A stretch of DNA of 64,000 nt from Conexibacter sp. CPCC 206217. GTDB taxonomy: Bacteria; Actinomycetota; Thermoleophilia; Solirubrobacterales; Solirubrobacteraceae. Within the stretch, counting starts at the first letter, position 1, and every line of letters starts with the position of its first letter. Location: the NCBI RefSeq assembly GCF_030646165.1, contig NZ_JAUTDO010000002.1:372001-436000 (forward strand), read 5' to 3'. The translations under genes and the position numbers were made by a program. The notes beneath the pieces are model-generated. The model did not search any database and was not told the origin of the DNA. It worked only from the letters and a program-made list of their open reading frames with translations. This document shows positions 12,600-21,018 of this stretch, in pieces.

Positions 12600-13396
12600 G
12601 CGATCACCCCGTCGGGATAGCGCTCGAGCACCTGCGCGTCGCACAGCGGCACGAAGTGGTCGGCGCGACGGAAGCGGGCGTAGGCGTCGAGCGTCTCGTA
12701 CATGCTCTCGTTGATCCCGAGGATCTTGTCCTGCTCGACGTTCTCGTACAGGAACGCGGTGTCGGAGGCGACGACCGTCCCCCTCGCCGTCGCGAACTGA
12801 GCGGCGATCGACGCGCGGTGGTGGCCGCCGGTGAAGTAGGTGCTGAGGCCCGCCGCGACCTCGTGCTCGTCGTCGAGCAGCTCGATCCGGTCGTGCGCCT
12901 CGTAGACGAGCCACTCCAGCACCCGCGGCGGGAAGACCATCGGGCGGAAGTCGTGCGGGTGGTTGGGGTACGGGTTCTGGAAGAAGAACTCCCAGCCTCT
13001 GCGCGAGAGGCAGATCCGCGCGTTGTGAAACAGCGGCAGGTTGCCGACCGTATAGGCCTGGAACGGCGTGCAGATCACGTAGTCGACGTCACTCGGGGTC
13101 AGCTCGTTGGCCGCGAGGATCGCCTCGACCCGCTGCTCGGGAGCGACGTCGAAGGAGCAGTCCTCGCGCACGACGCGCGCCCAGTGCGCGTTCATGAACG
13201 GCAGGTAGTCCTGCCCGGGGCCGGTGTTGACGAGCGCGACTCTGCCGTCATCGCTCCTGGCGACGAGCATCAGGACCGACACCTGCCGCCACTCGTCCCA
13301 GTTGGACATCCAGAACAGCTCGGGGCCGGGCACCGTCGTCCAGTGGCCGACCTTCATCGCGCGTACGTGCCAATTCACTGCGATCTCCTCAGGCAT
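12596..13396 (-). CDS. Metallo-beta-lactamase-fold protein with erased metal-binding motif
   Basis: A 266-aa MBL-fold protein similar in layout to AHL-lactonase-like hydrolases: VALVNTGPGQDYLP, the helix before motif II (LTPSDVDYVICT), TGGHHRAS and ASDTAFLYEN. At the position where active members have T-H-x-H-x-D-H it reads TPFQAYTVGNL, so the motif II His residues and the Asp are replaced. The later His (TGGHH) and Asp (SDTAF) remain. It overlaps the dehydratase gene by 8 nt upstream and the SDR by 4 nt downstream. Position would suit a sugar lactonase step, but the lost ligands argue for one-metal chemistry or a non-catalytic role. Confidence 0.75.
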   Translation of the reverse strand: MPEEIAVNWHVRAMKVGHWTTVPGPELFWMSNWDEWRQVSVLMLVARSDDGRVALVNTGPGQDYLPFMNAHWARVVREDCSFDVAPEQRVEAILAANELTPSDVDYVICTPFQAYTVGNLPLFHNARICLSRRGWEFFFQNPYPNHPHDFRPMVFPPRVLEWLVYEAHDRIELLDDEHEVAAGLSTYFTGGHHRASIAAQFATARGTVVASDTAFLYENVEQDKILGINESMYETLDAYARFRRADHFVPLCDAQVLERYPDGVIA

Positions 13397-14573
13397 GCGT
13401 CGTCAGCTCCTCGAGCGCGGACTCGCGGATCGACAGGCCGAGACCGGGCGCATCGCCCAGCTCGACGAAGCCGTCGCGCGCGACGGGAGCGCCCTCGAAG
13501 ATCTTCCAGAACAGCTCGTTGCCGGTGTCCGGCTCGACATCTGGAAAGTACTCGGCCATCGGCGCGTTGGGCTGCGAGACCACGAGATGGAGATTGTGCA
13601 GCTCGTTGGAGTGCGGGATCACGGCGAGGTCTCTGGCCGCCGCCAACGCGAAGATCTTGCGCGCCTCCGTGAGGCCGCCGACGCGGTTGACGTCGGGCTG
13701 CAGGAGGTGCGCGGCCTCCGCTTCGATCACGCGCGCGAAGCCGTAGCGCGTGTACTGGTGCTCGCCGTGGGAGATCGGGATCGGGCTCGTGCGGCAGAGG
13801 CGCCGGTAGCCGTCGATGTCGTGCGGCAGCAGCGGCTCCTCGATCCATTTGAGGTCGAACTCGGCCAGCCGCTTGATCATCTCCAGCGTGTACTCGACGG
13901 TCCAGCCCATGTAGGCGTCGGCGGCGACCTCGACGTCGTCGCCGACCGCCTCGCGCACGGTCCGCACCAGCTCGACGTTGCGGCGCATGCCGGCAAGGCC
14001 GTCGCGCGCGGTGAAGCCGAAGCGCTGCTTGACGAGCCTGAAGCCGGCGTCGCGCCAGCGGCGCGCCTCGTCGGCGAGCTCGTCGAGGTCGTCGAGCGCG
14101 TAGAGGCGGCTGGCGTAGACCGGAATGCGCTCCTGCTTGCGACCGCCGACGAGGTCGTAGACGGGCACGCCGAGCGCCTTGCCCATGATGTCGTAGCAGG
14201 CGATGTCGATCCCGCTGATCCCGGCCATCACCGCGCCGCTGATGCCGAGCCGGGCGACCGCGCGGTACATCAGGTCCCAGTTGCGCTCGACGTTGAACGG
14301 GTCGGCGCCGAGCACGAGCGGGCGCAGGTGCTGCTCGATCACGGTCGCGGGCACGGCGCTGAAGCCGCCGGCGGTGCCGACCCCGACCAGGCCGGTGTCG
14401 GTCACGACCTCGACGATCACCTGCGCGCACGGCCCGAACCAGCTGCCGCCGCCGGCCGGCTCCACCGGCGGCAGCGCGCTGATCGGACTGGCGAGGTGGG
14501 CCTGGAGCGTCTTCGGTGTCCGCGAGAACCCGACGCGGCGGGTGCGGATGTCGACGATTCGATGTTCAGACAT
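13389..14573 (-). CDS. Enolase-superfamily acid-sugar dehydratase, L-rhamnonate dehydratase-like
   Basis: A 394-aa mandelate racemase/enolase-superfamily protein. Metal ligands fall in order in VAADAYMG (Asp), WIEEPLLPHD (Glu) and SHGEHQYTRYGF (Glu), with a C-terminal general base His in VIPHSNELHN. The GEHQYTRYGF and C-terminal barrel text resemble L-rhamnonate dehydratase RhmD. It would dehydrate the aldonate to a 2-keto-3-deoxy sugar acid. ATG overlaps the preceding gene by 8 nt, consistent with translational coupling. Other 6-deoxy- or pentonate substrates are possible. Confidence 0.82.
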   Translation of the reverse strand: MSEHRIVDIRTRRVGFSRTPKTLQAHLASPISALPPVEPAGGGSWFGPCAQVIVEVVTDTGLVGVGTAGGFSAVPATVIEQHLRPLVLGADPFNVERNWDLMYRAVARLGISGAVMAGISGIDIACYDIMGKALGVPVYDLVGGRKQERIPVYASRLYALDDLDELADEARRWRDAGFRLVKQRFGFTARDGLAGMRRNVELVRTVREAVGDDVEVAADAYMGWTVEYTLEMIKRLAEFDLKWIEEPLLPHDIDGYRRLCRTSPIPISHGEHQYTRYGFARVIEAEAAHLLQPDVNRVGGLTEARKIFALAAARDLAVIPHSNELHNLHLVVSQPNAPMAEYFPDVEPDTGNELFWKIFEGAPVARDGFVELGDAPGLGLSIRESALEELTTHA

Positions 14574-15519
14574 GGTCTCTGGAGTCGGGGGTCGGGTGGG
14601 CCGGCGCGGCGCCGACGCCGCCGGGCGAGCAACGTGCCTGCGGCGCGACGTCGCGCAGGATCTCCAGCGCCGCCGCGGCACGGCGGACGCGCTCGATCGA
14701 GCCGGCGACGACGGCGCCCTCGTGATGGCGGCCGGCCGGGTAGTGGTTGGGCGCGTTCTTGAGCGCGAACTTGAGGTGGACGGGCGCAGCGACGCGCACG
14801 ATCTCGCCGATCTCCCACTGACGCGCGAAACCGCCGAGCGCGTCCGGGCTCTCCACGTACAGGTCGAGCGGGCGGTCGGTGACCGCGCGGAACGCGGCCA
14901 GCCGCGCCAGCGAGGTGTCGGAGGCGACGTTGATCGTGTCGGCGCCGGCCTGCGCGAGCATCCGCGCCTGCACCGGGTTGGCGATCCCCGCGAGCGCGCT
15001 GACCTTGAGGATCAGCTCGGCCGGCAGCTCGCCGCGCGCGCGCGCCTGTGCCAGCAGCCACAGCAGACCCTCGTCGGCGACGCAGATCGAGCGCACGCCG
15101 GCGCGCACGGCGCGCTGCACGTCGCGGACCGCGTAGCCGAGCTGGTCCATGCCGAAGTTGCGCCAGCCGAAGACCCCGCCCTGCGGCGTGTGCGGCGAGG
15201 CGGTGCCGTCCCACGGACCGCGCGGCCCGACGAAGATGCAGACCTCGGCGCCGTGCTCGGCACCGAGCTGCGCCATCGCGGTCAGCTCGGCCGCGGTCAG
15301 CAGCATCGCGCCGCTGCCCTGCGTGAAGCGATGGACGGGGACGCCCAGCTCCAGCGCGGTCGCGACGCTCGCCTCGATCGAGGCGAGCCCCTCCGCTGTC
15401 GCGATCTCGATCCGGTACTCGCCGCCGTCGGGGAACGACAGCGGCGAGCTCGGGTGGTCGTGGAGGTCGCCCGCGGGCAGATCGAGCGCGTGGAAGAGCT
15501 TCGTGTGATCGATGCTCAT
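14566..15519 (-). CDS. Uncharacterised probable TIM-barrel protein of the sugar operon
   Basis: A 317-aa protein I do not recognise with confidence. Alternating beta/alpha text with recurring strand ends (VCIFVG, SICVADEG, LILKVSAL, TINVASDTS, DLYVESPD, HLKFALKN) suggests a TIM barrel, distantly like U32-peptidase or aldolase-type barrels. Buried Lys residues sit in ILKVSAL and HLKFALKN, and His/Arg-rich YPAGRHHEG lies near the C-terminus. It is placed between the binding protein and the dehydratase and overlaps the latter by 8 nt, so it is an operon member. An aldolase, epimerase or other missing pathway step is inference. Confidence 0.6.
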   Translation of the reverse strand: MSIDHTKLFHALDLPAGDLHDHPSSPLSFPDGGEYRIEIATAEGLASIEASVATALELGVPVHRFTQGSGAMLLTAAELTAMAQLGAEHGAEVCIFVGPRGPWDGTASPHTPQGGVFGWRNFGMDQLGYAVRDVQRAVRAGVRSICVADEGLLWLLAQARARGELPAELILKVSALAGIANPVQARMLAQAGADTINVASDTSLARLAAFRAVTDRPLDLYVESPDALGGFARQWEIGEIVRVAAPVHLKFALKNAPNHYPAGRHHEGAVVAGSIERVRRAAAALEILRDVAPQARCSPGGVGAAPAHPTPDSRDHV

Positions 15520-15528
15520 CGCGCCCGC

Positions 15529-16578
15529 CTAGAAGTCGTAGTCGTCGATGTTGTCCTTGTCGAAGACCGTCATCTCCGGCGCGACGTAGACGACGCCGCT
15601 CTCGGAGACTCTCTGCGTGCCGTATCTGCCGGCGTCGAAGGAGACCCCCGGCCCGGCCTCGATCTCGCCGTCGATCAGGCCCTTCAGCAGCGTGCCGCCG
15701 ACGTAGCCCTGGTCGTAGGGGACCCACAGCTGGAACTTCTCGACCGTGCCGTCTCTGACGAACTTGCGCATCTGGTTGGGCTGCCCGACGCCGGTCAGCG
15801 CGACCCTGCCGCCCTTGCCGGCGGTCTCGATCGCCTGCGCGGCGGCCGGCAGGCCGACGGTCGTCGGCGCGAGGATCCCCTTCAGGTCCGGATAGCTCGT
15901 CAGCAGGCCCTGGGTCTCGGTCGTCGACTTCTGCGGCTCGTCGTTGCCGTAGGCGACCTTGACCATCTTCATCGCTCTGTATCTGGGGTCGGAGGCGAGC
16001 AGTCTTCTGATGTGGTCGATCACGGTGACCTGGAACGGGGCCGTCGTCGTCGCGCTCAGGACCGCGAAGTCGCCCCTGTAGCCCATCAGCTCGCCGAGCA
16101 GCTCGAGCTGGGCGGCGCCGACTCTCTCGAAGTCGACCGGGGTGACGGCGGCGTCGCGCACCTCCTCGATCTGGTCGGAGTTGACGGCGATGATTCTGAT
16201 CCCCTTCGCCTGCGCCTGTCTGAGCGCGGGCAGCACCGCCTTCGGGTCGCTCGCCTGGATCGCGATCGCGTCGACCTGCTTCTGGATCTGGTCCTGGATC
16301 AGCGGGACCTGGTCGGCCGCGGCGGCGGTCGACGGGCCGGTCGCGGTGAAGTCGTAGCCGAGCGCTCTGCCGGCCGCCTCGAAGCCGGCGGAGATGTTGT
16401 CGAAGTAGGGGTTGCCCGAGTTCTGCTGGATGAAGACGATCCGCGGCTTGCCGCCGCTGGAACCGCCGGACGACGCGGCGCCGGTGGCGCTGCCGTCGGA
16501 CTTCTCGCCGCAGCCTGCGAACAGCAGCGCAGCAGCTCCCAGGCCCAGCGCCGTCAGGCGCGCAGCCGTTCTCACCAT
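15529..16578 (-). CDS. rhaS: Sugar ABC transporter substrate-binding lipoprotein, RhaS-like
   Basis: A 349-aa periplasmic-binding-protein type 1 lipoprotein. The signal peptide ends in a lipobox (LLFAGC, Cys about 23) and a Gly/Ser linker follows. The mature part has IVFIQQNSGNPYFD, the IQASDP and AVNSD segments, and a C-terminal FDKDNIDDYDF that resembles rhamnose-binding RhaS proteins. It delivers the sugar to the two permeases encoded just upstream in the operon. Arg is frequently AGA here, unlike the adjoining permeases. Confidence 0.85.
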   Translation of the reverse strand: MVRTAARLTALGLGAAALLFAGCGEKSDGSATGAASSGGSSGGKPRIVFIQQNSGNPYFDNISAGFEAAGRALGYDFTATGPSTAAAADQVPLIQDQIQKQVDAIAIQASDPKAVLPALRQAQAKGIRIIAVNSDQIEEVRDAAVTPVDFERVGAAQLELLGELMGYRGDFAVLSATTTAPFQVTVIDHIRRLLASDPRYRAMKMVKVAYGNDEPQKSTTETQGLLTSYPDLKGILAPTTVGLPAAAQAIETAGKGGRVALTGVGQPNQMRKFVRDGTVEKFQLWVPYDQGYVGGTLLKGLIDGEIEAGPGVSFDAGRYGTQRVSESGVVYVAPEMTVFDKDNIDDYDF

Positions 16579-16590
16579 TGGTCTCTCCTC

Positions 16591-17616
16591 CTACTTCGTG
16601 GATGTGGGTTGGAGCTCCGCGCCCGCGCGGATCCTCCGGGTGGTGCGACGCCCCGCGACCGCTCTGCGCAGCGTCTCGATCCCGACGCCGGCGCCGATCG
16701 ACAGCAGCAGCAGCCCGCCGACGACGGCGACGCGCGCCTGGTCGGGCAGGTCCCCCAGCGCCATCCCGCTGCGCACCGCGCCGACGAGCGCGAGCGCGAC
16801 GAGCGTGCCGAAGATCGTCCCGCGCCCGCCGCGGATGTCCGCGCCGCCGAGCAGGACGACGGTCAGCACGAGCAGTTCCAGACCGGTGCCGGTGTCGGCT
16901 CGCACCGACTGCAGCCGCGAGGTCATGAACAGCCCCGCGATCGCGGCGAGCATGCCGGCCGCGACGAACAGACCGACCTTGAGCCGGTCGACGCGCACGC
17001 CCGAGAGCGCCGCCACCTCGGGGCTCGAGCCGCTGAAGAAGATCCGCCGCCCGACCGTCGAGCGGTGGAGGATCAGCGCCGCGGCGGACGCGAACAGCAG
17101 GAACAGCACGTGCGGGACGGTCACGAGCGTGCCGATCGCGAAGCGCGTGTCGCTGGCGGTGAAGTCACCGGGCAGGTCGACGATCGTCTGGTCGCCGACG
17201 ATCGCGTTGGCGAGCCCGCGGTAGAGCGCCATCGTCCCCAGCGTCACGACGATCGACGACAGCCCGAAGCGCGTCACCAGCACGCCGTTGAGCAGGCCGG
17301 CGAGGCCGCCGGCGGCGACCGTCAGGACGATCGCCGCCAGCAGCGGCACGTCGTGCGTGGCGAGCTCGCCGAAGATCACCGCCGTCAACCCGAGCGTCGA
17401 GCCGACCGACAGGTCGATCTCGCGCATCACGATCAGCGGCGTCATCGCGAGCGCGATCAGGCCGATCTCCAGCGAGTCGGTCGCGATCTGCGAGAAGTTC
17501 TGCGCGTCGAAGAAGTACGGCGACAGCTGCGAGACCACGGCGACGGCGATCACGAGCAGCACGAGCGCGAACGCCTCGTGCGAGAAGGCGAAGCGGCGGG
17601 CGGTCTGTCGGATCAT
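16591..17616 (-). CDS. Sugar ABC transporter permease (second)
   Basis: A 341-aa RbsC/AraH-family permease with about 8-10 membrane helices. Signatures are the REIDLSVGSTLGLTAV helix start and VVLLGGADIRGGRGTIFGT near the C-terminus. Start chosen at ATG 17616, whose ATGA overlaps the stop of the first permease; the open frame upstream to 18675 is antisense-like Arg-rich text and was rejected. It pairs with the permease at 17613-18611 to form the membrane channel. Confidence 0.9.
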   Translation of the reverse strand: MIRQTARRFAFSHEAFALVLLVIAVAVVSQLSPYFFDAQNFSQIATDSLEIGLIALAMTPLIVMREIDLSVGSTLGLTAVIFGELATHDVPLLAAIVLTVAAGGLAGLLNGVLVTRFGLSSIVVTLGTMALYRGLANAIVGDQTIVDLPGDFTASDTRFAIGTLVTVPHVLFLLFASAAALILHRSTVGRRIFFSGSSPEVAALSGVRVDRLKVGLFVAAGMLAAIAGLFMTSRLQSVRADTGTGLELLVLTVVLLGGADIRGGRGTIFGTLVALALVGAVRSGMALGDLPDQARVAVVGGLLLLSIGAGVGIETLRRAVAGRRTTRRIRAGAELQPTSTK

Positions 17617-18611
17617 GCGACGGCCTCCGTCGTCGTCTCGGGGGAACGGGCGGGGGAGCGCCGCGCGCGCAACCGCTGGTCGGCGATCACGGCGAGCAGG
17701 ATCAGCGCGCCGTAGGCGGCCTCCTGCCAGTACTGCGAGACGCCCAGCACCGCGAAGCCGTTGCCGATGACGCCGAGCAGCAGGCAGCCCAGCAACGTGC
17801 CGGCGACGCTGCCCGAGCCGCCGAAGATCGACGCTCCGCCGACGACGACGGCGGCGATCACGGTCAGCTCCATGCCGCTGCCGGCGGTGATCTGCGCGAA
17901 GCCGAAGCGGCTCAGGTACATCGCGCCGGCGAGGCCGGCGGTCGCGCCGCTGAGCGCGAACACGAGCACGATCGTGCGCGAGACCGGCAGCCCGTGCAGG
18001 CGAGCGGCGTCGGGGTTGGAGCCGACCGCGTAGACGCTGCGGCCGCTGCGCGTCCAGCGCAGGAACAGCGCCACCGCGACCGCGACCGCGACCGCGATCA
18101 GCACCAGCGGCGGGATCCCGAGCAGGCCGCCCGTCGAGAGGTCGGTCAGCCCCTTCGGCACGTCCTCGCTGTTGACCTGGCCGCCGTCGGCGACGAGGTA
18201 CACGGCGCCGCGCACGACGCTCAGCATCCCGAGCGTGAAGATGATCGACGGGATCCGCAGCCACGCGATCAGGAAGCCGTTGAGCAGCCCGACGACGAGC
18301 CCGACCGCGATCGCGATCAGGTAGGCGACGGGTGTCGAGAGCGCGCCGTGCTGCTGACAGATCATCCCGACCGTGACGGCCGCGAGGCCGACGGTCGAGC
18401 CGATCGAGAGGTCGAAGTTGCGCGTCAGCATCACCATCAGCTGCGCGCTCGCCAGCGCGGCGATCAGCGCGATGTCGAGCAGGATGCTGCGCAGGTTGGA
18501 GCCGGACAGGAAATCGCCGTTCTGCGCGGCGACGACGATCACGAGCAGGACGATGAAGCCGGCCAGCGCCGCTTCTCGTGCACGCGCGAGGCTCCGGGCG
18601 GCGGCGGTCAC
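17613..18611 (-). CDS. Sugar ABC transporter permease (first)
   Basis: A 332-aa RbsC-family permease. TRNFDLSIGSTVGLAAV, LRIPSIIFTLGMLSVVRG and VVVGGASIFGGSGSVAGT are the family landmarks. The start GTG overlaps the ATPase stop as GTGA (18608-18611), while its stop overlaps the next ATG, so three transport genes are translationally coupled. The C-terminus (about residues 315-332) is a cytosolic Arg/Ser/Thr-rich tail. Confidence 0.9.
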   Translation of the reverse strand: MTAAARSLARAREAALAGFIVLLVIVVAAQNGDFLSGSNLRSILLDIALIAALASAQLMVMLTRNFDLSIGSTVGLAAVTVGMICQQHGALSTPVAYLIAIAVGLVVGLLNGFLIAWLRIPSIIFTLGMLSVVRGAVYLVADGGQVNSEDVPKGLTDLSTGGLLGIPPLVLIAVAVAVAVALFLRWTRSGRSVYAVGSNPDAARLHGLPVSRTIVLVFALSGATAGLAGAMYLSRFGFAQITAGSGMELTVIAAVVVGGASIFGGSGSVAGTLLGCLLLGVIGNGFAVLGVSQYWQEAAYGALILLAVIADQRLRARRSPARSPETTTEAVA

Positions 18612-20134
18612 GCGACCACCGCCTCGACCTCGGCGGCCGCCGCCTGCATGACGCGCTCCGGAGTCGCCTCGGCATGCCCCAGCTGCGCGGTCACGCGCCC
18701 CTCGCGCATCACCAGCAGGCGGTCGCTGAGCGCCAGCACCTCGGGCAGGTCGGAGGAGATCAGCAGGATCGCCATCCCTCTGCGCGCCAGCTCGTCGACG
18801 AGACGGTGGATCTCGACCTTCGCGCCGACGTCGACGCCGCGCGTCGGCTCGTCGAGGATCAGCACGCGCGGATCGGTCGCCAGCCACTTCGCCAGCACGA
18901 CCTTCTGCTGGTTGCCGCCGGACAGCTCGCGCGGCGCCTGCGAGACGTCGCGCGCCTTCAGCCGCAGCCGCTCGCCCCACTCGCGCGCGAGCCTGCGCTC
19001 GCGGCCGGGACGCAGCCAGCCGCGCGAGGAGACTCTGCCGAGGATCGGCAGCGCGACGTTGGCGGAGATCGGCAGCTCGACCGCGACGCCCTCGTGCTGG
19101 CGGTCCTCGGGCACGAAGCCGAGACCGGCGCGCATCGCCTTCTGCGGCGTGGCGACGTCGCGCTCGCCGGCGATCTCGACGCTGCCGGCGGAGCGCTTGT
19201 CGATCCCGAAGATCGTGCGCGCGACCTCTGTCCGCCCGGCGCCGACGAGGCCCGCGAGGCCGACGATCTCGCCGGCGCGGACCTCGAGGTCGACGTCGCT
19301 GAAGACGCCGGCGCGCGCCAGCCCCCTGACCGCCAGCAGCACCTCGCCGAGCTCGCCGCGCTCACGCACGTAGGCGCCCTCGACGGCGCGCCCGACCATC
19401 GCTCTGATGATCGACGCCTCGTCGTAGAAGCCAACCGGCTGGGAGTCGACGAAGCGGCCGTCGCGCAGGACGGTGACGCGGTCGGCGAGCGCGAGGATCT
19501 CCTCCAGCCGGTGGCCGATGAAGAGCACGGCGACGCCGCGGTCGCGCAGCCCGCGCAGGACGCGGAAGAGGTCGGCGACCTCGCCGGGCGTGAGCGCGGC
19601 GGTCGGTTCGTCGACGATCAGCACGCGCGCGTCGCGCGACAGCGCGCTGGCCATCTCGACCATCTGCGCCTCCGCCAGCGAGAGGTCGGCGACGCGCGCG
19701 CCCGGGTCGAGCTCGACGCCCAGCTCGCCGAGCAGGCGAGCCGCCTCGGCGCGCATGCGGCGGCGGTCGATCCGCGGCGGACGGCCGTGCTTGGGCTGGC
19801 GCCCGACGAAGACGTTCTCGGCCACGTCGAGGTCGCCGAACAGCGACGGCTCCTGGTGCAGGATCGCGATGTCGCGCTCCTGCGCGGCGGCCGGCGAATG
19901 CAGCTCGACGGGCTCTCCGTCGATCAGCAGCACGCCCGTGTCGGGCCGGTGGACGCCGCAGAGGATGCGCGTGACCGTCGACTTGCCGGCGCCGTTCTCG
20001 CCCATCAGGGCGTGGATCTCGCCCGCGTAGAGGCTGAGGTCGACGTGATCGAGGGCGACGGTCCCGCCGAACACCTTCGACACGTCGCGCGCCTCCAGCA
20101 CGGGTGCAGCTCGTCTTGTTTGGGGGTCGAGCAC
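18608..20134 (-). CDS. rhaT: Sugar ABC transporter ATP-binding protein (two ATPase domains), RhaT-like
   Basis: A 508-aa duplicated ABC ATPase of the RbsA/MglA/RhaT type. Domain 1 has the Walker A GENGAGKS, a diverged signature LSLAEAQM and Walker B VLIVDEPTAAL. Domain 2 has the usual degenerate P-loop GLVGAGRTE, the signature LSGGNQQK and VLILDEPTRGVD. GTG start at 20134 is preceded by GGAGGAG. It is the first gene of the operon, about 60 nt downstream of the -10 element. Assignment to rhamnose uptake comes from the isomerase and dehydratase in the operon. Confidence 0.9.
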   Translation of the reverse strand: MLDPQTRRAAPVLEARDVSKVFGGTVALDHVDLSLYAGEIHALMGENGAGKSTVTRILCGVHRPDTGVLLIDGEPVELHSPAAAQERDIAILHQEPSLFGDLDVAENVFVGRQPKHGRPPRIDRRRMRAEAARLLGELGVELDPGARVADLSLAEAQMVEMASALSRDARVLIVDEPTAALTPGEVADLFRVLRGLRDRGVAVLFIGHRLEEILALADRVTVLRDGRFVDSQPVGFYDEASIIRAMVGRAVEGAYVRERGELGEVLLAVRGLARAGVFSDVDLEVRAGEIVGLAGLVGAGRTEVARTIFGIDKRSAGSVEIAGERDVATPQKAMRAGLGFVPEDRQHEGVAVELPISANVALPILGRVSSRGWLRPGRERRLAREWGERLRLKARDVSQAPRELSGGNQQKVVLAKWLATDPRVLILDEPTRGVDVGAKVEIHRLVDELARRGMAILLISSDLPEVLALSDRLLVMREGRVTAQLGHAEATPERVMQAAAAEVEAVVA

Positions 20135-20193
20135 GTCGATCGTTCTCCTCCCGGCGCGGCGCCCAGATGGCCGCGCCGATCTCTCTGCCAGAC

Positions 20194-20223
20194 AACCTAG
20201 CTACTTCTAATAGAAGCTGTCAA
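20194..20223 (-). promoter_or_regulatory. Promoter with embedded operator for the sugar operon
   Basis: On the minus strand TTGACA (20218-20223) and TAGGTT (20194-20199) are separated by 18 nt. The spacer contains a perfect inverted repeat CTTCT-AAT-AGAAG (20204-20216). An AT-rich palindrome between -35 and -10 next to a divergent GntR gene is a strong candidate repressor site. Confidence 0.7.
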
Positions 20224-20256
20224 GCTAAGAAGATGAGACGAGGCCGGACCTCCCTT

Positions 20257-20262
20257 TACACT
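20257..20262 (+). promoter_or_regulatory. -10 element (TACACT) of the GntR regulator gene
   Basis: TACACT ends 6 nt before GTG 20269, which supports that GTG as the start and predicts a leaderless mRNA. Confidence 0.5.
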
Positions 20263-20268
20263 CGTGGC

Positions 20269-20994
20269 GTGGCGACGCTCCCCCGCAGCTCACTCTCCGA
20301 TCAGGCCGCCGAGGCGATCCTCGTCCTGATCGACGACGAGCGGCTCGGCGCCGGCGATCCCGTCCCGCCGGCCGGCGAGCTCGCGAGACGGTTCGGCGTC
20401 AGCGTCGTCGTCGTGCGCGAGGCGATCGCCGCGCTCGCAGGCCGCGGCATCCTCGTGCGCAGCCAGGGCCGCGGCACCGTGGTCGGCAGACCGGGGGCCG
20501 AGATCCTCGACTCGATCCTGCGCGTGCGGATGCGCCAGGACGGGATCGCCGTGGACGAGTTCCAGCAGTGCCGCGCCGCGCTGGAGGCGCAGTCGGCGGC
20601 GCTGGCGGCGTCGGTCGACGACGCGACGGCGCGCGCGACCGCGCTCTCCCCCGCGCTCGATGCGATGCGCGCGGCCCAGAGCCTCGACGCGTTCCGAGAG
20701 GCCGACCTCGACTTCCACCTCGCGCTCGCGCAGCTGGCCGGCAACCACGCGCTGGTGCTGCTGCTGGAGGCGCTCAACACCGTCGTCTCGCACTCGCTCG
20801 GACAGCTGTGGCGGCGCGTCGCCGGCCGCGCGGACGCGCTCAGAAGGACTGTCGGGCACCACCAGCGGATCGCCGACGCGGTCGCGGCAGGCGACCGCGA
20901 CGCCGCCGTGCGCGCGATGGCCGTGCACTTCCTCGAGTCGGCCCCGGACGTCGACTACGGGATCCTGACGCCGCCCGCGCGGGCCGCGCCGTAG
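20269..20994 (+). CDS. GntR-family (FadR/FCD type) transcriptional regulator of the sugar operon
   Basis: A 241-aa regulator. An N-terminal winged helix (about residues 5-70) contains PPAGELARRFGVSVVVVREAI and a GRGTVVG wing. The C-terminal helical FCD domain (about 85-225) has the D-x3-H metal-site pattern (DLDFHLAL) and later HHQRI and HFLES His residues. GTG 20269 is preferred over ATG 20233 because a TACACT hexamer lies 6 nt upstream and the family N-terminus fits. Divergent from the operon with the inverted repeat 20204-20216 between them, it probably represses it and is released by a pathway intermediate. Confidence 0.85.
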   Translation: MATLPRSSLSDQAAEAILVLIDDERLGAGDPVPPAGELARRFGVSVVVVREAIAALAGRGILVRSQGRGTVVGRPGAEILDSILRVRMRQDGIAVDEFQQCRAALEAQSAALAASVDDATARATALSPALDAMRAAQSLDAFREADLDFHLALAQLAGNHALVLLLEALNTVVSHSLGQLWRRVAGRADALRRTVGHHQRIADAVAAGDRDAAVRAMAVHFLESAPDVDYGILTPPARAAP

Positions 20995-21018
20995 CGCGAC
21001 CCGTCCCGGGGCGCGGCC

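Noticed and set aside
14203-17715. 1170-aa plus-strand open frame across the sugar operon
   Set aside because: It is antisense to well-supported dehydratase, barrel, binding-protein and permease genes. The product is Arg/Ala/Asp-rich with no domain pattern, a typical shadow frame at high GC.
16591-18675. 694-aa version of the second permease
   Set aside because: The first about 350 residues are Arg-rich out-of-frame text over the first permease. ATG 17616 with an ATGA overlap gives a normal 341-aa permease.
20233-20268. ATG 20233 as start of the GntR regulator
   Set aside because: It would place the TACACT -10 inside the gene and add a basic non-family N-terminus; GTG 20269 fits better. Not fully excluded.
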